A stretch of 64,000 nucleotides of DNA from Pseudomonas sp. VD-NE ins (GTDB taxonomy: Bacteria; Pseudomonadota; Gammaproteobacteria; Pseudomonadales; Pseudomonadaceae), in assembly GCF_031882575.1 (NCBI RefSeq), contig NZ_CP134772.1, forward strand, positions 2,189,001-2,253,000, read 5' to 3'. The notes beneath the pieces are model-generated. The model did not search any database. It worked only from the letters and a program-made list of their open reading frames with translations, and was not told the DNA's origin. Every line of letters begins with the position of its first letter. The stretch's first letter is position 1. Positions 47,522-58,391 of this stretch are shown here, piece after piece. The translations under genes were made by a program, and so were the position numbers.

Positions 47522-50500
47522 ATGAAGCAGGGACGCTGGATTGTCTGGTTGTGGATGAACCTGATGGCGACCTGCTGGGCGAATGATGCGCCGCAGGTGC
47601 TGCAAGTGCTGATCCGCACCGCGCCGGAAAACGTGCAGTTGCGCCTGGACGAACAGGACCGGCAATGGCTGCGTCAGCATCCAGTGTTACGCATGGGGAT
47701 TTCCGGGCCGGATTACCCGCCGTTCGAGATCTCCCGCAATCAACAGGAACTTGAGGGCCTGACCGCCGATTACGCTGATCTGCTCGCGCAGTTGCTGGGT
47801 GTGCGCATCGAAGTGCGGCGCTTTGCCAACCGCGATGCCGTGATGGCGGCGCTCAAGCGCGGCGATCTCGATCTGTTGGGGACCTCCAACCAGTTTGAAG
47901 CCGCCGACCCGGACTTCATTCTGTCCCGTGCCTACGCCGAAGATCAGCCGATGCTGGTAACCCGACTCGAAGAACAGTTGCCGACGGATCTTGCCGGCAA
48001 GCGTCTGGCCATGGTCGAGGACTATCTGCCGCTGGCGAGTGTGCAAGCGTTCTATCCTCAGGCAAGCGTGCAGCGCTACCCGTCAGCGATGGATGCGCTG
48101 GGTGCCGTGGCTTTCGGCGCGGATGACGTTTATCTGGGCGACTTCATCAGTGCCAACTACCTGATCAACACCAATTATCGCAATGACCTGCAATTGGCCG
48201 GTCCTGCGGGGCTGGACGCCAATTCGTTCGGCTTTGCCCTGTTGCGCAGCGATGTGCGCCTCAAACGCATCGTTGACAAGGCACTGGTGGCCATTCCCAT
48301 GGAGCGTCGCCAGCGCATCGAGCAACGCTGGAGCGTAGGCCAGGCCGAGATGGCCGAGCAGACCCGGGTGCAACTCAGTGCCAATGAACAGGAGTGGCTG
48401 GACCAGCATCCGGTGGTCCGGGTCGGCGCCATCGAAGATTTCGCACCGCTGACGTTTTTCGATGCCGACGGCCGTTTCAGCGGGCTGACGGCGCAATTAC
48501 TGAGTTTGATCAGCCAGCGCAGCGGGTTGAATTTCGAGATCGTGCGCGGGGCGTCGCTGGATCGTCAGATCGAACAGCTCAAGGCCGGGGAACTCGACGT
48601 GTTGCCGGTGGTGACACCGAGCAGCGAGCGTGAAATCGAACTGCAATTTACCCGCGCCTACCTGAACAATCCGTTTGTGCTGGTCAGTGCGATCACTGTT
48701 CAGGGACCACTCAACCTTGATGACCTGGCCGGTAAACGGCTGGCCATTTATCGCGGCCATCCTTTGCGCGGTTATCTATTGGGCCGCGTGCCGCGTCTGC
48801 GTCTGGTCGAGGTCAAAAGTCCCGCGGAGGGCATGGCATTGATTGCCAAAGGCCAAGTCGATGCCACGGTAAGCTCGCTGTTGGTGGCGCGCTTTCTGAT
48901 CGCGCGCCATTACCGTGAACGTCTGCGCATCACCGGCACGGTCGGTGATCAACCGGCGCGCATTGCGCTGGCGACATCCCCGCAAATGCCAGCATTGCAT
49001 TCGATCCTGAACAAGGCGCTGTTGAGCATCGCCCCGCAGCAGATGGACGAGTTGGTTGAGCGCTGGAGCCACGATGTGGTGGTGGATGACAGCTACTGGT
49101 TGCAGCATCGTCAGGAAATCCTGCTTGGTTTTACCGGGGCGGCAGTCTTGCTGGCACTCGCGCTGGCCTGGATCGTGTTTCAGCGTCAACAGATTCGCCG
49201 GCGTCAGCAATGGTTGCAGCAATTGCAGGAAGCCAAGGACGCCGCAGACGACGCCAATCGGGCGAAAACCACGTTTCTGGCGACCATGAGCCATGAAATC
49301 CGTACGCCGATGAATGCCTTGATCGGCATGCTCGAACTGGCCCTGAAACGTGCCGAGGAAGGCGTGACCGACCGCTTGGCGATTCAGGTGGCGTCCAATG
49401 CCGGGCAACAATTGCTGGCCTTGATCGGTGACATTCTCGACATCGCGCGAATCGAGACCGGGCATTTGTCCCTCACGCCCGAACGCGCCAACCTGCGTGA
49501 ACTGGTGGTGTCGGTGTGCCGGGTGTTTGAAGGGCTGGCACGGCAGAAGCGTTTGTTGTGGCACATCGAACTCGATGCCCGGAGCAACGTTGACGTGCTG
49601 ATTGATCCGACGCGCTTCAAGCAAGTGCTGTCGAATCTGCTGAGCAATTCGATCAAGTTCACCGAGGAGGGCGAGGTTAGTCTGCGCCTGGTGGTGACCT
49701 TTGCGACGGAGGAGCGTCTGGCCCTGAAAGTATTGATTGAAGACAGTGGGGTGGGCATCAGCCCGGACGATCGGCAACGGCTATTCAGCCCGTTCGTGCA
49801 GGCCAGCAATCACCTGCAGTCGGCACGCAGCGGCTCCGGACTGGGTCTGGTGATCAGTCGCAGCCTCTGCGAAATGATGGGCGGCACGCTGCGGCTCGAC
49901 AGTGCACCGGGCGAAGGCACACGAGTCGAAGTCAGTCTCGAACTGCCGTTGCTGGTTGCCCTCGCTCAGGCGCCAACCCCGGCAACAAAAGTCGCCGCAA
50001 CCTGTTCACTGAGTGTTCTCGTGGTGGACGATCATCCGGTGAACCGCTTGCTGTTGTGCTGGCAATTGAGTGAACTCGGCCATCAAACGGTCGACACCGA
50101 GAACGGCGATGAGGGCCTGCAACGCTGGCGAACCCAGGCGTTCGATGTGGTGATCACTGACTGCAACATGCCGCGGCGCAACGGTTACCAACTGGCGCGG
50201 GCGATCCGCGAAGAGGAAGTGCTTAGCGGCCGCCAAGCGTGTCTGATTCTCGGTTTTACTGCCAATGCGCAATCCGAGGAGCGCACGCGTTGCCTGAACG
50301 CCGGTATGGACGGGTGCCTGTTCAAACCGATCCGCTTGCACGACCTGGCGCAGGCATTGGCGGCAGCCAGTCATTGCGATGAGCCGGCGGACCCCGGCGA
50401 GGTTCCGGCGCTGGCGGAAATCGACCTGAGCACGCTGGAACAAATGGCCGGCGATAATCGTGCGCTGATCGAACAGTTGCGCAAGGAGGTGTTGAACAGC

Positions 50501-50737
50501 TTGCACCTCGATCTGCAACGTCTGGAGGCGTTGCAGCAGGAGCAGGATCGGGGAGGGCTGCGTGAACTGGCGCATCACATCAAGGGCGGGGCGCAGATGG
50601 TCGGCGCGGCGCGGGTGGTGGCGGCGTGTATTGCGCTGGAGCAGGCGTGTCGCAAGACGCACGCGGCGCCGCTGGGCACGGCGTGCGATACGTTGCGCGA
50701 GGCCATGGCCGGCCTCGCACAACGTCTGCAAATCTGA
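47522..50737 (+). CDS. BvgS/EvgS/RocS-like hybrid sensor kinase
   Basis: The 1071-residue multidomain sensor has, in order: signal peptide (ending TCWA near residue 20), two periplasmic solute-binding-type domains (about 45-280 and 285-530, each beginning with a WLxQHPVxRxGxxxxxxP motif), a membrane helix (about 538-560), a coiled-coil linker, HisKA with [16 protein letters not shown] (His about 591), HATPase ([19 protein letters not shown] about 741, [12 protein letters not shown]), receiver with Asp about 880 in [14 protein letters not shown], and Hpt with [17 protein letters not shown] (His about 1018). This is a full four-step phosphorelay, expected to feed the adjacent response regulator. 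The signal sensed is unknown. Linker length leaves no room for a PAS domain as in BvgS. Confidence 0.92.
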   Translation: MKQGRWIVWLWMNLMATCWANDAPQVLQVLIRTAPENVQLRLDEQDRQWLRQHPVLRMGISGPDYPPFEISRNQQELEGLTADYADLLAQLLGVRIEVRRFANRDAVMAALKRGDLDLLGTSNQFEAADPDFILSRAYAEDQPMLVTRLEEQLPTDLAGKRLAMVEDYLPLASVQAFYPQASVQRYPSAMDALGAVAFGADDVYLGDFISANYLINTNYRNDLQLAGPAGLDANSFGFALLRSDVRLKRIVDKALVAIPMERRQRIEQRWSVGQAEMAEQTRVQLSANEQEWLDQHPVVRVGAIEDFAPLTFFDADGRFSGLTAQLLSLISQRSGLNFEIVRGASLDRQIEQLKAGELDVLPVVTPSSEREIELQFTRAYLNNPFVLVSAITVQGPLNLDDLAGKRLAIYRGHPLRGYLLGRVPRLRLVEVKSPAEGMALIAKGQVDATVSSLLVARFLIARHYRERLRITGTVGDQPARIALATSPQMPALHSILNKALLSIAPQQMDELVERWSHDVVVDDSYWLQHRQEILLGFTGAAVLLALALAWIVFQRQQIRRRQQWLQQLQEAKDAADDANRAKTTFLATMSHEIRTPMNALIGMLELALKRAEEGVTDRLAIQVASNAGQQLLALIGDILDIARIETGHLSLTPERANLRELVVSVCRVFEGLARQKRLLWHIELDARSNVDVLIDPTRFKQVLSNLLSNSIKFTEEGEVSLRLVVTFATEERLALKVLIEDSGVGISPDDRQRLFSPFVQASNHLQSARSGSGLGLVISRSLCEMMGGTLRLDSAPGEGTRVEVSLELPLLVALAQAPTPATKVAATCSLSVLVVDDHPVNRLLLCWQLSELGHQTVDTENGDEGLQRWRTQAFDVVITDCNMPRRNGYQLARAIREEEVLSGRQACLILGFTANAQSEERTRCLNAGMDGCLFKPIRLHDLAQALAAASHCDEPADPGEVPALAEIDLSTLEQMAGDNRALIEQLRKEVLNSLHLDLQRLEALQQEQDRGGLRELAHHIKGGAQMVGAARVVAACIALEQACRKTHAAPLGTACDTLREAMAGLAQRLQI

Positions 50738-50747
50738 CGGTCGCCGG

Positions 50748-51551
50748 TCAGTCCCAGTTCGGCGCGATACCTTTCGGGCTGGTCAGGCGATGGCCGCGAT
50801 CGAGCGTGGCAATCAGCGCCATGTCGGCGTCGCTCAACGTCAGCGCGGTGGCGGCGAGGTTGCTTTGCAGGTTGTCACGTTTGGTCGACGACGGGATCAC
50901 CGCGTAACCCGACTGCATGGCCCAGGCCAGAGTGATTTGCGCCGGAGTGGCCTGCAAGCGCTTGGCGATCTGCTGGATCAGCGGATCTTGCAGCACTTCG
51001 CCGTAGGCGAGGGTCATGTACGAGGTGATGTGGATGCCTTGGCTGCGGGCGAACTCGACCACCTTGCGGTTCTGCAGGTACGGGTGCAGTTCAATCTGGT
51101 TGGTCGCGATGTTTTCTGCACCGACCGCTGCAATCGCCTGCTTCATCAAATCGATGGTGAAGTTGGACACACCGATCTGCCGGGTCAGGCCCAGACGCTT
51201 GGCTTCGAGCAGGGCGCCCATGAACTCTTCGACCGGCACCTGGTTCTCCGGCGACGGCCAGTGAATCAACGTCAGGTCGAGGTAGTCGGTCTGCAGTTTT
51301 TGCAGGCTTTCCTTGAGGCTGTCGATCAAGCGATCCTGGGCGAAGTTGGCGACCCAGATCTTGCTGGTGATGAACAGCTCTTCGCGCGGGATGCCGCTGG
51401 CTGCGATGGCCTCGCCGACGTCGGCTTCGTTTTCGTAGATTTGCGCGGTGTCGATGACCCGGTAGCCGAGTTCGAGGGCGGTGCTCACCGAGTCGATGAC
51501 GACTTGGCCTTGCAAACGAAACGTGCCAAGACCGAAAGCGGGAACAGACAT
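50748..51551 (-). CDS. dkgB: 2,5-diketo-D-gluconate reductase B-like aldo/keto reductase
   Basis: The 267-residue NADPH-dependent reductase has the length of E. coli DkgB. Aldo/keto reductase motifs: [18 protein letters not shown] (Asp and Tyr), ITSKIW (Lys), LIHWPSP (His), and IPSSTKRDN for NADPH binding. DkgB reduces methylglyoxal and other small aldehydes. The ATG at 51551 ([11 protein letters not shown]) follows an AGGGACT region; 28 upstream codons in frame have no support. It converges on the sensor gene with a ten-base gap. Confidence 0.9.
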   Translation of the reverse strand: MSVPAFGLGTFRLQGQVVIDSVSTALELGYRVIDTAQIYENEADVGEAIAASGIPREELFITSKIWVANFAQDRLIDSLKESLQKLQTDYLDLTLIHWPSPENQVPVEEFMGALLEAKRLGLTRQIGVSNFTIDLMKQAIAAVGAENIATNQIELHPYLQNRKVVEFARSQGIHITSYMTLAYGEVLQDPLIQQIAKRLQATPAQITLAWAMQSGYAVIPSSTKRDNLQSNLAATALTLSDADMALIATLDRGHRLTSPKGIAPNWD

Positions 51552-51687
51552 GAGGGACTCCAGGGGTTGCAGTGGGAATGGGCAGGAGTATCCGCATCCG
51601 GATGGTTGAGAAAAACCGCTGGCGGGACAAAGCACTGTTGATCAGAAGTCATGAATCAAATGTTCATTTTGTGTTGTCCGGGCTGGC

Positions 51688-51783
51688 CCCATCGCTGGCA
51701 AGCCAGCTCCCACAGAGATTTGTGTGAGTGATGAATCATGTGTACTCCCCGAAACCTGTGGGAGCTGGCTTGCCAGCGATGGG
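51688..51783. repeat. REP inverted pair (TGGCAAGCCAGCTCCCACA type)
   Basis: CATCGCTGGCAAGCCAGCTC and its reverse complement GAGCTGGCTTGCCAGCGATG lie between dkgB (transcribed away) and the end of the LysR gene. This is a different REP class from those near mgtA. Confidence 0.8.
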
Positions 51784-51795
51784 CGCACCGCCGAT

Positions 51796-52704
51796 TCACG
51801 CAATATCGCTACGCGCAAATTCCTCGCCCAAAAAATCAATCAACGTGCGCACCGACGGCAACAACCCGCGCCGCGACGGAAAGATCGCATGCACCAACCC
51901 GCACTTCGGTGCCCAGCCCGGAATCAGCTCCACGACGCGCCCGGCGGCAATGTCCTCACGCACCACCACACTTGGTAAATGCGCTACGCCAACGCCGGCA
52001 ATCACCGCCTGGCGCAAGGCGATCAGATCATCGGTGACCATTCGCGGCGTATGGCGAATCAGCGCCGTGTTGTCATTCGGCCCGAGCAGCTCCCACTGAT
52101 ATTCGCGCTGCGCCGCGCCCCAATGCAGGCTCGGCAAACCATTAAGGTCAGCAGGTGAGGGCGGTGACGACAGACGTTCGACGAACTGCGGGCTGCCGAC
52201 CACTGATTGCGTGCTGTTGCCCAGCACCTTCATGACCATGTCAGTGTTCTCCAGCGGTGGAAAACGCACGCGCAAGGCAATGTCGAAGCCTTCGTGCAGC
52301 AGATCGACGCGGCGATTGGTGCTCTCGATAAACAACTCCACCAGCGGGTACTTGAGCATGTAGCGGGTGAGCATCGGCCCGACCCAAGAGTTGAGCAGTG
52401 CTGTCGGGCAACTCAGGCGCACCAGGCCTTGCGGTTCGGAGCGGTTGCGTTCGATCAGTTCGGCGGCGCTTTCAGCCTCTACGCGCATGGCCAGGCAGCG
52501 CTGGTAATAGGCCTGACCGATTTCAGTCAACGAGCAATGGCGACTGGTGCGGTGCAGCAGGCGCACGCCGAGGCGTTCTTCCAGTTCGGAAATCCGTCGG
52601 CTGAGCTTCGATTTCGGCATATCCAGTGCGCGCCCGGCGGCGGCGAAACCATGATGTTCGACCACTTGGGTGAAGTAGTAGAGGGTGTTGAGGTCTTCCA
52701 CCAT
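51796..52704 (-). CDS. LysR-family transcriptional regulator
   Basis: The 302-residue regulator has an N-terminal winged helix-turn-helix (FAAAGRALDMPKSKLSRRIS, residues about 19-50) and a LysR substrate-binding domain (residues about 90-295). It belongs to the DsdC/AaeR-like branch with the short MPKSKLSRRI recognition helix. It is divergent from the pirin gene, with 104 bases between starts. The usual logic for such pairs is that it controls the pirin and hydrolase genes, possibly in response to an aromatic or electrophilic compound. Confidence 0.92.
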   Translation of the reverse strand: MVEDLNTLYYFTQVVEHHGFAAAGRALDMPKSKLSRRISELEERLGVRLLHRTSRHCSLTEIGQAYYQRCLAMRVEAESAAELIERNRSEPQGLVRLSCPTALLNSWVGPMLTRYMLKYPLVELFIESTNRRVDLLHEGFDIALRVRFPPLENTDMVMKVLGNSTQSVVGSPQFVERLSSPPSPADLNGLPSLHWGAAQREYQWELLGPNDNTALIRHTPRMVTDDLIALRQAVIAGVGVAHLPSVVVREDIAAGRVVELIPGWAPKCGLVHAIFPSRRGLLPSVRTLIDFLGEEFARSDIA

Positions 52705-52808
52705 CGTTCTCCATATAGAACGCTAAGGCTGATTTTTGCAGTCTAGTGCATTAATGGCTACGGATTTAAGCTTGATCCATCGCATCACTCACCCTATTGG
52801 AGACGACC

Positions 52809-53675
52809 ATGAAAAACATCATCGGTATCTACACCAGCCCGCGCGGCCATTGGGTCGGCGATGGTTTCCCGGTTCGCACGCTGTTTTCCTACGACAATCT
52901 GGGCAAACACATCAGCCCGTTCCTGCTGCTCGATCACGCCGGCCCTGCCGATTTCACCCCGACCACCGAACGGCGTGGCGTTGGTCAGCATCCGCACCGT
53001 GGTTTCGAAACCGTGACTATCGTTTATGAAGGCGAAGTGCAGCACCGCGACTCGACCGGCAGTGGCGGCGTGATCGGCCCGGGCGATGTGCAATGGATGA
53101 CCGCCGCTTCCGGGATCCTCCACGAGGAGTTCCATTCGGAAAACTTCGCCAAAACCGGCGGCAAACTGGAAATGGTCCAGCTGTGGGTCAACCTGCCGGC
53201 CAAGGACAAAATGGCCGCGCCGGGCTACCAGACCATTCTTGACAGCGACATCCCGAGCATTGCGCTCAAGGACAACGCCGGCAGCCTGCGCCTGATCGCC
53301 GGTGAGTTCGAGGGCCACAAAGGCCCGTCGCGCACCTTCACACCGATCGACGTGTGGGACTTGCGCCTGAACGCCGGCAAGTTGCTGACGCTCGATCTGC
53401 ATGAAGGCCGCAACACCGCGCTGGTGATGTTGAAAGGCTCGGTGCAGGTCAATGGTGTGGAATCGGTGCGCGAAGGGCAGTTGGCCCTGTTCGAACGTGA
53501 CGGCCATCAGATGACGCTCGAAGCCAGCCAGGACGCGGTGGTGTTGCTGCTCAGCGGCGAGCCGATCGACGAACCGATCGTCGGCCACGGCCCGTTCGTG
53601 ATGAACACCGAGCAGGAAATCCACCAGGCGTTCGCCGACTTCCAGTCCGGCCGCTTCGGCCAGATGCACGCTTAA
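52809..53675 (+). CDS. Pirin family protein
   Basis: The 288-residue bicupin has the pirin N-terminal signature with metal ligands in [20 protein letters not shown] and ILHEEFHSE, and a C-terminal cupin. Some bacterial pirins are quercetin dioxygenases; others are regulators of metabolism. The ATG has TTGGAG eight bases upstream. Two isochorismatase-like hydrolase genes follow on the same strand, so a small operon controlled by the divergent LysR protein is likely. Confidence 0.9.
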   Translation: MKNIIGIYTSPRGHWVGDGFPVRTLFSYDNLGKHISPFLLLDHAGPADFTPTTERRGVGQHPHRGFETVTIVYEGEVQHRDSTGSGGVIGPGDVQWMTAASGILHEEFHSENFAKTGGKLEMVQLWVNLPAKDKMAAPGYQTILDSDIPSIALKDNAGSLRLIAGEFEGHKGPSRTFTPIDVWDLRLNAGKLLTLDLHEGRNTALVMLKGSVQVNGVESVREGQLALFERDGHQMTLEASQDAVVLLLSGEPIDEPIVGHGPFVMNTEQEIHQAFADFQSGRFGQMHA

Positions 53676-53761
53676 CGCACCACCACTCCGCTCTACACAG
53701 GACGCGTAGGCCGGTTCGCAGGCCAGGGATGGCTGTTGCCTATAGAAAAGAGGAAACGCAC

Positions 53762-54445
53762 ATGAACACTGTCAATGCAGCGAATTTCGACGGCCAGAAA
53801 CCGACCATCGATGCCAGCGACGCAGCGATGCTGCTGATCGACCACCAGAGCGGTCTGTTCCAGATCGTCAAGGACATCGACGTGCCGCAATTGCGCGCCA
53901 ACGCCATCGCACTGGCCAAGGCCGCAACCCTGTTGAAGATGCCGGTGATCACCACCGCCTCCGTGCCGCAAGGGCCGAACGGGCCGTTGATCCCGGAGAT
54001 TCACGAAGCCGCACCGCATGCGCAATACGTGGCGCGCAAGGGCGAGATCAATGCCTGGGACAACCCGGAGTTTCATGCGGCGGTCAAAGCCACCGGCAAG
54101 AAAACCCTGGTGATTGCCGGGACCCTGACCAGCGTCTGCCTGGCCTTCCCGTCCATCGCCGCTGTGCATGAAGGCTACAAGGTGTTTGCCGTGGTCGACG
54201 CGTCCGGTAATCACTCAAAGCTGGCCACTGATCTGACAGTGGCCCGTTTGGCCCAGGCCGGGGTGGTGCCGATCGACATCATGGCTACGCTTTCCGAGCT
54301 GCAAGGCTCGTGGAACCGTCCCGATGCCGAGCAGTGGGCGGCGGTCTACGCCCAGGCCATGCCGCATTATCAATTGCTGATCGAGAGCTACCTCAAGGCT
54401 CAGCAAGTCGCGAACGAACACGAAGTGCTGGATTCCCAGCGCTGA
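53762..54445 (+). CDS. Isochorismatase-like cysteine hydrolase (YcaC related), copy 1
   Basis: The 227-residue protein of the cysteine-hydrolase superfamily keeps the catalytic set: Asp in [11 protein letters not shown] (about residue 26), Lys in [13 protein letters not shown], and Cys in [10 protein letters not shown] (about residue 124). Such enzymes hydrolyse amides or enol ethers in the cytosol, often in stress or aromatic metabolism. AGAGGA lies before the ATG. It is a paralogue of the next gene, but has an N-terminal extension of about 12 residues and a longer C-terminus. The substrate is unknown. Confidence 0.88.
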   Translation: MNTVNAANFDGQKPTIDASDAAMLLIDHQSGLFQIVKDIDVPQLRANAIALAKAATLLKMPVITTASVPQGPNGPLIPEIHEAAPHAQYVARKGEINAWDNPEFHAAVKATGKKTLVIAGTLTSVCLAFPSIAAVHEGYKVFAVVDASGNHSKLATDLTVARLAQAGVVPIDIMATLSELQGSWNRPDAEQWAAVYAQAMPHYQLLIESYLKAQQVANEHEVLDSQR

Positions 54446-54502
54446 TCGAGTCCCCTGAGGCCGACCCCCCGTCGGCCTCTACCACCCGCGAGGATTACTG
54501 CA

Positions 54503-55129
54503 ATGACCACTCAATACAAACGTCTGGATAAAAACAACGCTGCGGTGCTGCTGGTCGATCATCAGGCCGGACTGCTGTCGCTGGTACGCGATATTGATCC
54601 GGACAAGTTCAAGAACAACGTGCTGGCGCTGGCCGATCTGGCCAAGTACTTCAAACTGCCGACAATCCTCACCACCAGTTTCGAAACCGGCCCCAATGGC
54701 CCGCTGGTGCCTGAGCTGAAAACACTGTTTCCGGACGCGCCGTACATCGCCCGCCCTGGCCAGATCAACGCCTGGGACAACGAAGATTTCGTCAAGGCGA
54801 TCAAGGCGACTGGCAAGAAGCAGTTGATCATTGCTGGTGTGGTGACGGAAGTTTGCGTGGCGTTCCCGGCGCTGTCGGCGCTGGAAGAGGGCTTCGATGT
54901 GTTCGTGGTGACCGATGCGTCCGGCACGTTCAACGAACTGACCCGTGAATCGGCGTGGAACCGTATGTCCACGGCAGGTGCGCAATTGATGACCTGGTTC
55001 GGTCTGGCCTGCGAGCTGCACCGCGACTGGCGCAACGACATCGAAGGGTTGGGCACGCTGTTCTCCAACCACATTCCGGACTACCGCAACCTGTTCACCA
55101 GCTACAACAGCCTGACCAACGGTAAGTAA
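54503..55129 (+). CDS. ycaC: YcaC-like cysteine hydrolase, copy 2
   Basis: The 208-residue protein closely follows the E. coli YcaC pattern: Asp in VLLVDHQAGLLSLVRD, the INAWDNEDF block, and the nucleophile Cys in GVVTEVCVAFPALSA. YcaC forms octamers of unknown substrate. In this copy the residue before the INAWDN block is RPGQ rather than the RKGE of copy 1, so the position of the supporting Lys differs. It follows copy 1 by 57 bases and probably shares its transcript. Confidence 0.88.
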   Translation: MTTQYKRLDKNNAAVLLVDHQAGLLSLVRDIDPDKFKNNVLALADLAKYFKLPTILTTSFETGPNGPLVPELKTLFPDAPYIARPGQINAWDNEDFVKAIKATGKKQLIIAGVVTEVCVAFPALSALEEGFDVFVVTDASGTFNELTRESAWNRMSTAGAQLMTWFGLACELHRDWRNDIEGLGTLFSNHIPDYRNLFTSYNSLTNGK

Positions 55130-55149
55130 TCTGTCACCCCGTAAACCTG

Positions 55150-55231
55150 TGTAGGAGCTGCCGCAGGCTGCGATCTTTTGATGTTGTTTTTTAAAGATCA
55201 AAAGATCGCAGCCTGCGGCAGCTCCTACAGG
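55150..55231. repeat. REP inverted pair after ycaC
   Basis: TGTAGGAGCTGCCGCAGGCT and its inverted partner are separated by an A/T-rich loop. They end the LysR-adjacent cluster. Confidence 0.8.
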
Positions 55232-55338
55232 GGTTTTGCGGTGTTTTTGCGCGGGCGTTCATGCTCTGAAATCAATTGCTCCTACACTTGCTCAATCTGT
55301 GCGATCTTCTCGCGATTGGCCCCCGTCGGAGTTGTTTG

Positions 55339-56781
55339 ATGCTGTCTCTGCTCACCGAACATCCGTTGTTTTGCGCGTTGATCCTGATCCTTCTCGATCT
55401 CGGTCTGTGGCGTCTTATCAGTTCCCATGGCAGTGAGTGGAAACTGCTGGTGCGGGTGCTGATTTTCAGTCTGTTCAGCGTGCTGCTGTTCAACGAAGGC
55501 CTCAACCCGATGGAGCCTGCACCGTGGGCCGACAACGTGCCGCTGCACCTGGCGGCGACCGGCCTGCAGATTGGCTGGTGGCTATTCGGCGCACGCACCC
55601 TGACGGTATTGATCGGCGCGGTGATGATGCAGCGGGTCGGCCACACCGGGCGACTGCTGCAGGATTTGCTCGGCGCGGTGATTTTCCTTATCGCAATCAT
55701 CGCGGCGCTGGCCTATGTGCTGGATCTGCCGGTCAAAGGTGTGCTGGCCACCTCTGGCGCGTTGGCGATCATCGTCGGTCTGGCCTTGCAGAGCACGCTC
55801 AGCGACGTGTTTTCCGGGATCGTCCTCAACACCACCAAGCCTTATCAACTCGATGACTGGATCTCCATCGACGGCACCGAAGGCCGGGTCACCGATATCG
55901 ATTGGCGCGCCACGCGCCTGCAAACCAGTCAGGGCAGCATGGCGGTGATCCCCAACTCGCTGGCGGCCAAGGCGAAGATCATCAATTTCAGCCGTCCGAG
56001 CAATATGTTTGGCGTCGCGGTCAGCGTGCAGGTCAGCCAGCATGCGCGGCCCAATGCGGTGATCGATGCGCTGGAGCGGGCCATGCAGGGCTGTCGGCAA
56101 TTGCTCGACACGCCTGCGCCGAACGTGGCGCTGAAAAGCTCCGGCAGCAGTGGCGCTGAATACGAGATCAGCGGTTTCGTTGCGTCGATGGGCGAGAAGC
56201 GCGTGGTGCGCAATCAGTTGTTCGATCTGGCGTATCGGCACTTGCAGGCATCCGGGGTCAATCTGCTGTCGAGCGATGAAAGCAGTGCGCCGACCAACCT
56301 GTCGCGGCCCCGCGCGCTGCTCGACAGTTCGCCGATCTTCTCGACCCTGCGCCAGGAAGAGAAAGACACCTTCAGCCAGAACATGAGCCTGCAAACCTTC
56401 CGTACCGGCGAGACGATCCTTGAGGCGGGGGAGGTCAGCGATCATTTGTTCATTATCGAGTCGGGTGTGGTCACGGTGACCTTGACCCGCCATGGCACGC
56501 CGTTTGAGTCCGGACGCATGGGCCCCGGCGAGGTCATCGGTGAGGCGGGCATTCTTTCCGATTCCTCGGTGCCGGCGAAGTTTGCCGCGAAGACCTATTG
56601 CGCCCTGTACCGCATTGAAAAGTCGTACCTCAAGCCATGCCTCGACGCCCGTCACGACATCAACGACGCGATGAAAGCCTTGCTCGATTACCGCCTGCAC
56701 AAGGCGCAATCGCTGACCGAGGACGCGCCAGTGGTCGCACCGAAAAAAGGCTTCCTGCAATGGCTGCGCAATCGCGCCTGA
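55339..56781 (+). CDS. MscS-type mechanosensitive channel with C-terminal cyclic-nucleotide-binding domain
   Basis: The 480-residue inner-membrane protein has about four helices in the first 130 residues, then the MscS core with pore helix and beta domain (LATSGALAIIVGLALQSTLS, GIVLNTTKPYQLDDWISIDG, GRVTDIDWRATRLQT). After a C-terminal alpha/beta part there is a cNMP-binding fold (about 330-450: SLQTFRTGETILEAGEVSDH, MGPGEVIGEAGILSD). This architecture is that of the bacterial cyclic-nucleotide-gated MscS relatives. GGAG lies eight bases before the ATG at 55339; the open frame upstream has no ribosome site. Confidence 0.9.
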   Translation: MLSLLTEHPLFCALILILLDLGLWRLISSHGSEWKLLVRVLIFSLFSVLLFNEGLNPMEPAPWADNVPLHLAATGLQIGWWLFGARTLTVLIGAVMMQRVGHTGRLLQDLLGAVIFLIAIIAALAYVLDLPVKGVLATSGALAIIVGLALQSTLSDVFSGIVLNTTKPYQLDDWISIDGTEGRVTDIDWRATRLQTSQGSMAVIPNSLAAKAKIINFSRPSNMFGVAVSVQVSQHARPNAVIDALERAMQGCRQLLDTPAPNVALKSSGSSGAEYEISGFVASMGEKRVVRNQLFDLAYRHLQASGVNLLSSDESSAPTNLSRPRALLDSSPIFSTLRQEEKDTFSQNMSLQTFRTGETILEAGEVSDHLFIIESGVVTVTLTRHGTPFESGRMGPGEVIGEAGILSDSSVPAKFAAKTYCALYRIEKSYLKPCLDARHDINDAMKALLDYRLHKAQSLTEDAPVVAPKKGFLQWLRNRA

Positions 56782-56784
56782 GCA

Positions 56785-57366
56785 TTACCGGTAGCCGGCG
56801 AGTTTCTGTTCCAGGTGCAGACGCACCTGCGGCCACTCGTCGTCGATGATGCTGAAGCGCACCGAGTTGCGCTTGCGCCCGTCCGGCATGATTCGCTCGT
56901 GGCGGACTATGCCTTCCTGTTGCGCGCCAAGGCGCAGGATCGCGTGACGTGATTTCTGATTGTTCTCGTCGGTGGTGAACTGCACGCGTACGCAGTCGAG
57001 CACTTCGAAGGCGTGACGCAGCATCAGGTACTTGGCTTCGGTGTTGACGAAGGATTTCTGCCAACTCGCGGAGATCCAGCTGCTGCCGATTTCCAGCTTG
57101 CGATTGAGCGGGTCGATCTTCCAGAAGCGTGTCGAGCCGATGACTTGGCCGCTATCTTTCAACACGATCACGAACGGCATCACCGTGCCGGCGTCCCGGC
57201 CATCGAGTGCCTTTTTCAGATAACTGTCGACAGTGCTGGGCGAAGGCACCACGGTGACGGTGAGGTTCCACAACTCGCCGTCGGCGGCAGCGTGGAGCAG
57301 GGCGGCGGCATCTGAATACTCAAGCGGGCGCAGAAGGATGCGCTGACCTTGCAGCGTGGTTGGCAT
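56785..57366 (-). CDS. GNAT family N-acetyltransferase (RimJ/RimL type)
   Basis: The 193-residue acetyltransferase begins with the RimJ/RimL pattern (LQGQRILLRPLEYSDAAALL) and has the acetyl-CoA region around LEIGSSWISASWQKSFVNTE and CVRVQFTTDENNQKSRHAIL. Targets of this group are protein N-termini or small amines. It converges with the channel gene (three bases between stops) and is divergent from xthA. I do not think it is the missing hydroxyornithine acetylase: it is far from the pvd genes, and its type differs. Confidence 0.87.
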   Translation of the reverse strand: MPTTLQGQRILLRPLEYSDAAALLHAAADGELWNLTVTVVPSPSTVDSYLKKALDGRDAGTVMPFVIVLKDSGQVIGSTRFWKIDPLNRKLEIGSSWISASWQKSFVNTEAKYLMLRHAFEVLDCVRVQFTTDENNQKSRHAILRLGAQQEGIVRHERIMPDGRKRNSVRFSIIDDEWPQVRLHLEQKLAGYR

Positions 57367-57495
57367 GGGATTCGGGTCTCGGCAGTGCGGGCGAAGGTCG
57401 AGCGCTTATTACGCCGCAGCAGGCCGATCCGATGCAACCGGCGCGATGATCACGGGGTCAGATTTTTTACAGCCCACGGGCAGGAGCCTCAGCCG

Positions 57496-58290
57496 ATGAA
57501 AAACCTGCGGATCGCCACTTACAACGTCAACGGTTTACGCGCACGTTTGCCGAACCTGCTGGATTGGCTCAAGCGCGAGCAACCGGATATCGCCTGCCTG
57601 CAAGAACTCAAATCCGTCGACACGGCATTCCCCGTCGCTGAACTGGAAGCCGCCGGTTACGGCGCGATCTGGCAGGGTCAGGCTTCGTGGAACGGCGTGG
57701 CGATTCTCGCCCGCGATGCGCAGCCGCTGGAGAGCCGACGCGGTCTGCCGGGCGATCCGGATGACAAGCACAGTCGTTATCTGGAGGCAGCGGTGCACGG
57801 CGTGCTGGTCGGGTGCCTGTACCTGCCCAATGGCAACCCGCAACCGGGACCGAAATTCGATTACAAACTGGCCTGGTTCGAACGGCTCATCGCGTATGCG
57901 AAGGATTTGCAAAGCAGCGATCACCCGGTGGTGCTGGCCGGTGACTACAACGTCGTGCCCACCGACATGGACATCTACAACACCCGTTCCTGGCTCAAGG
58001 ACGCGCTGCTGCAACCTGAGAGTCGCGAGTGTTATCAGCGCTTGCTCGATCAGGGCTGGACCGATTCGCTACGGCATCTGTATCCCGAGGATCGGCTCTA
58101 TACGTTTTGGGATTACTTCCGCCAGCATTGGCAAACCAACTCCGGTCTGCGCATCGATCATCTGCTGCTCAACCCGGCGCTGAGTCCCTATCTGCACGAG
58201 GCCGGGGTAGACGCCTGGGTGCGCAACGAATCCCACGCCAGCGACCATGCGCCCACGTGGATTCGTATCGGTTCACGCAAGAAACGTTAG
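57496..58290 (+). CDS. xthA: Exodeoxyribonuclease III
   Basis: The 264-residue AP endonuclease and 3'-exonuclease acts in base-excision repair. Catalytic motifs of the family: ATYNVNGLRARLPNLLDWL, ACLQELKSVD (Glu), LAGDYNVVPTDMDIYN (Asp, Asn), GLRIDHLLLN and the terminal ESHASDHAPTWI (Asp-His). The ATG at 57496 is about ten bases after CAGGAG; the longer open frame upstream crosses the GNAT promoter region. Confidence 0.93.
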   Translation: MKNLRIATYNVNGLRARLPNLLDWLKREQPDIACLQELKSVDTAFPVAELEAAGYGAIWQGQASWNGVAILARDAQPLESRRGLPGDPDDKHSRYLEAAVHGVLVGCLYLPNGNPQPGPKFDYKLAWFERLIAYAKDLQSSDHPVVLAGDYNVVPTDMDIYNTRSWLKDALLQPESRECYQRLLDQGWTDSLRHLYPEDRLYTFWDYFRQHWQTNSGLRIDHLLLNPALSPYLHEAGVDAWVRNESHASDHAPTWIRIGSRKKR

Positions 58291-58391
58291 CAGGCGATTG
58301 GCGAAATCAATTGTCGAAAACAGGACCTGATCCCGTATACATGGCGACCATCAACGCAGTGACCTGCGGCCCCATGCATAAGGATCGAGCA

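Noticed and set aside
56785..57366. GNAT gene as the missing hydroxyornithine acetylase
   Set aside because: It has the RimJ/RimL pattern, no PvdS box, and lies 15 kb away from pvdA beside unrelated genes.
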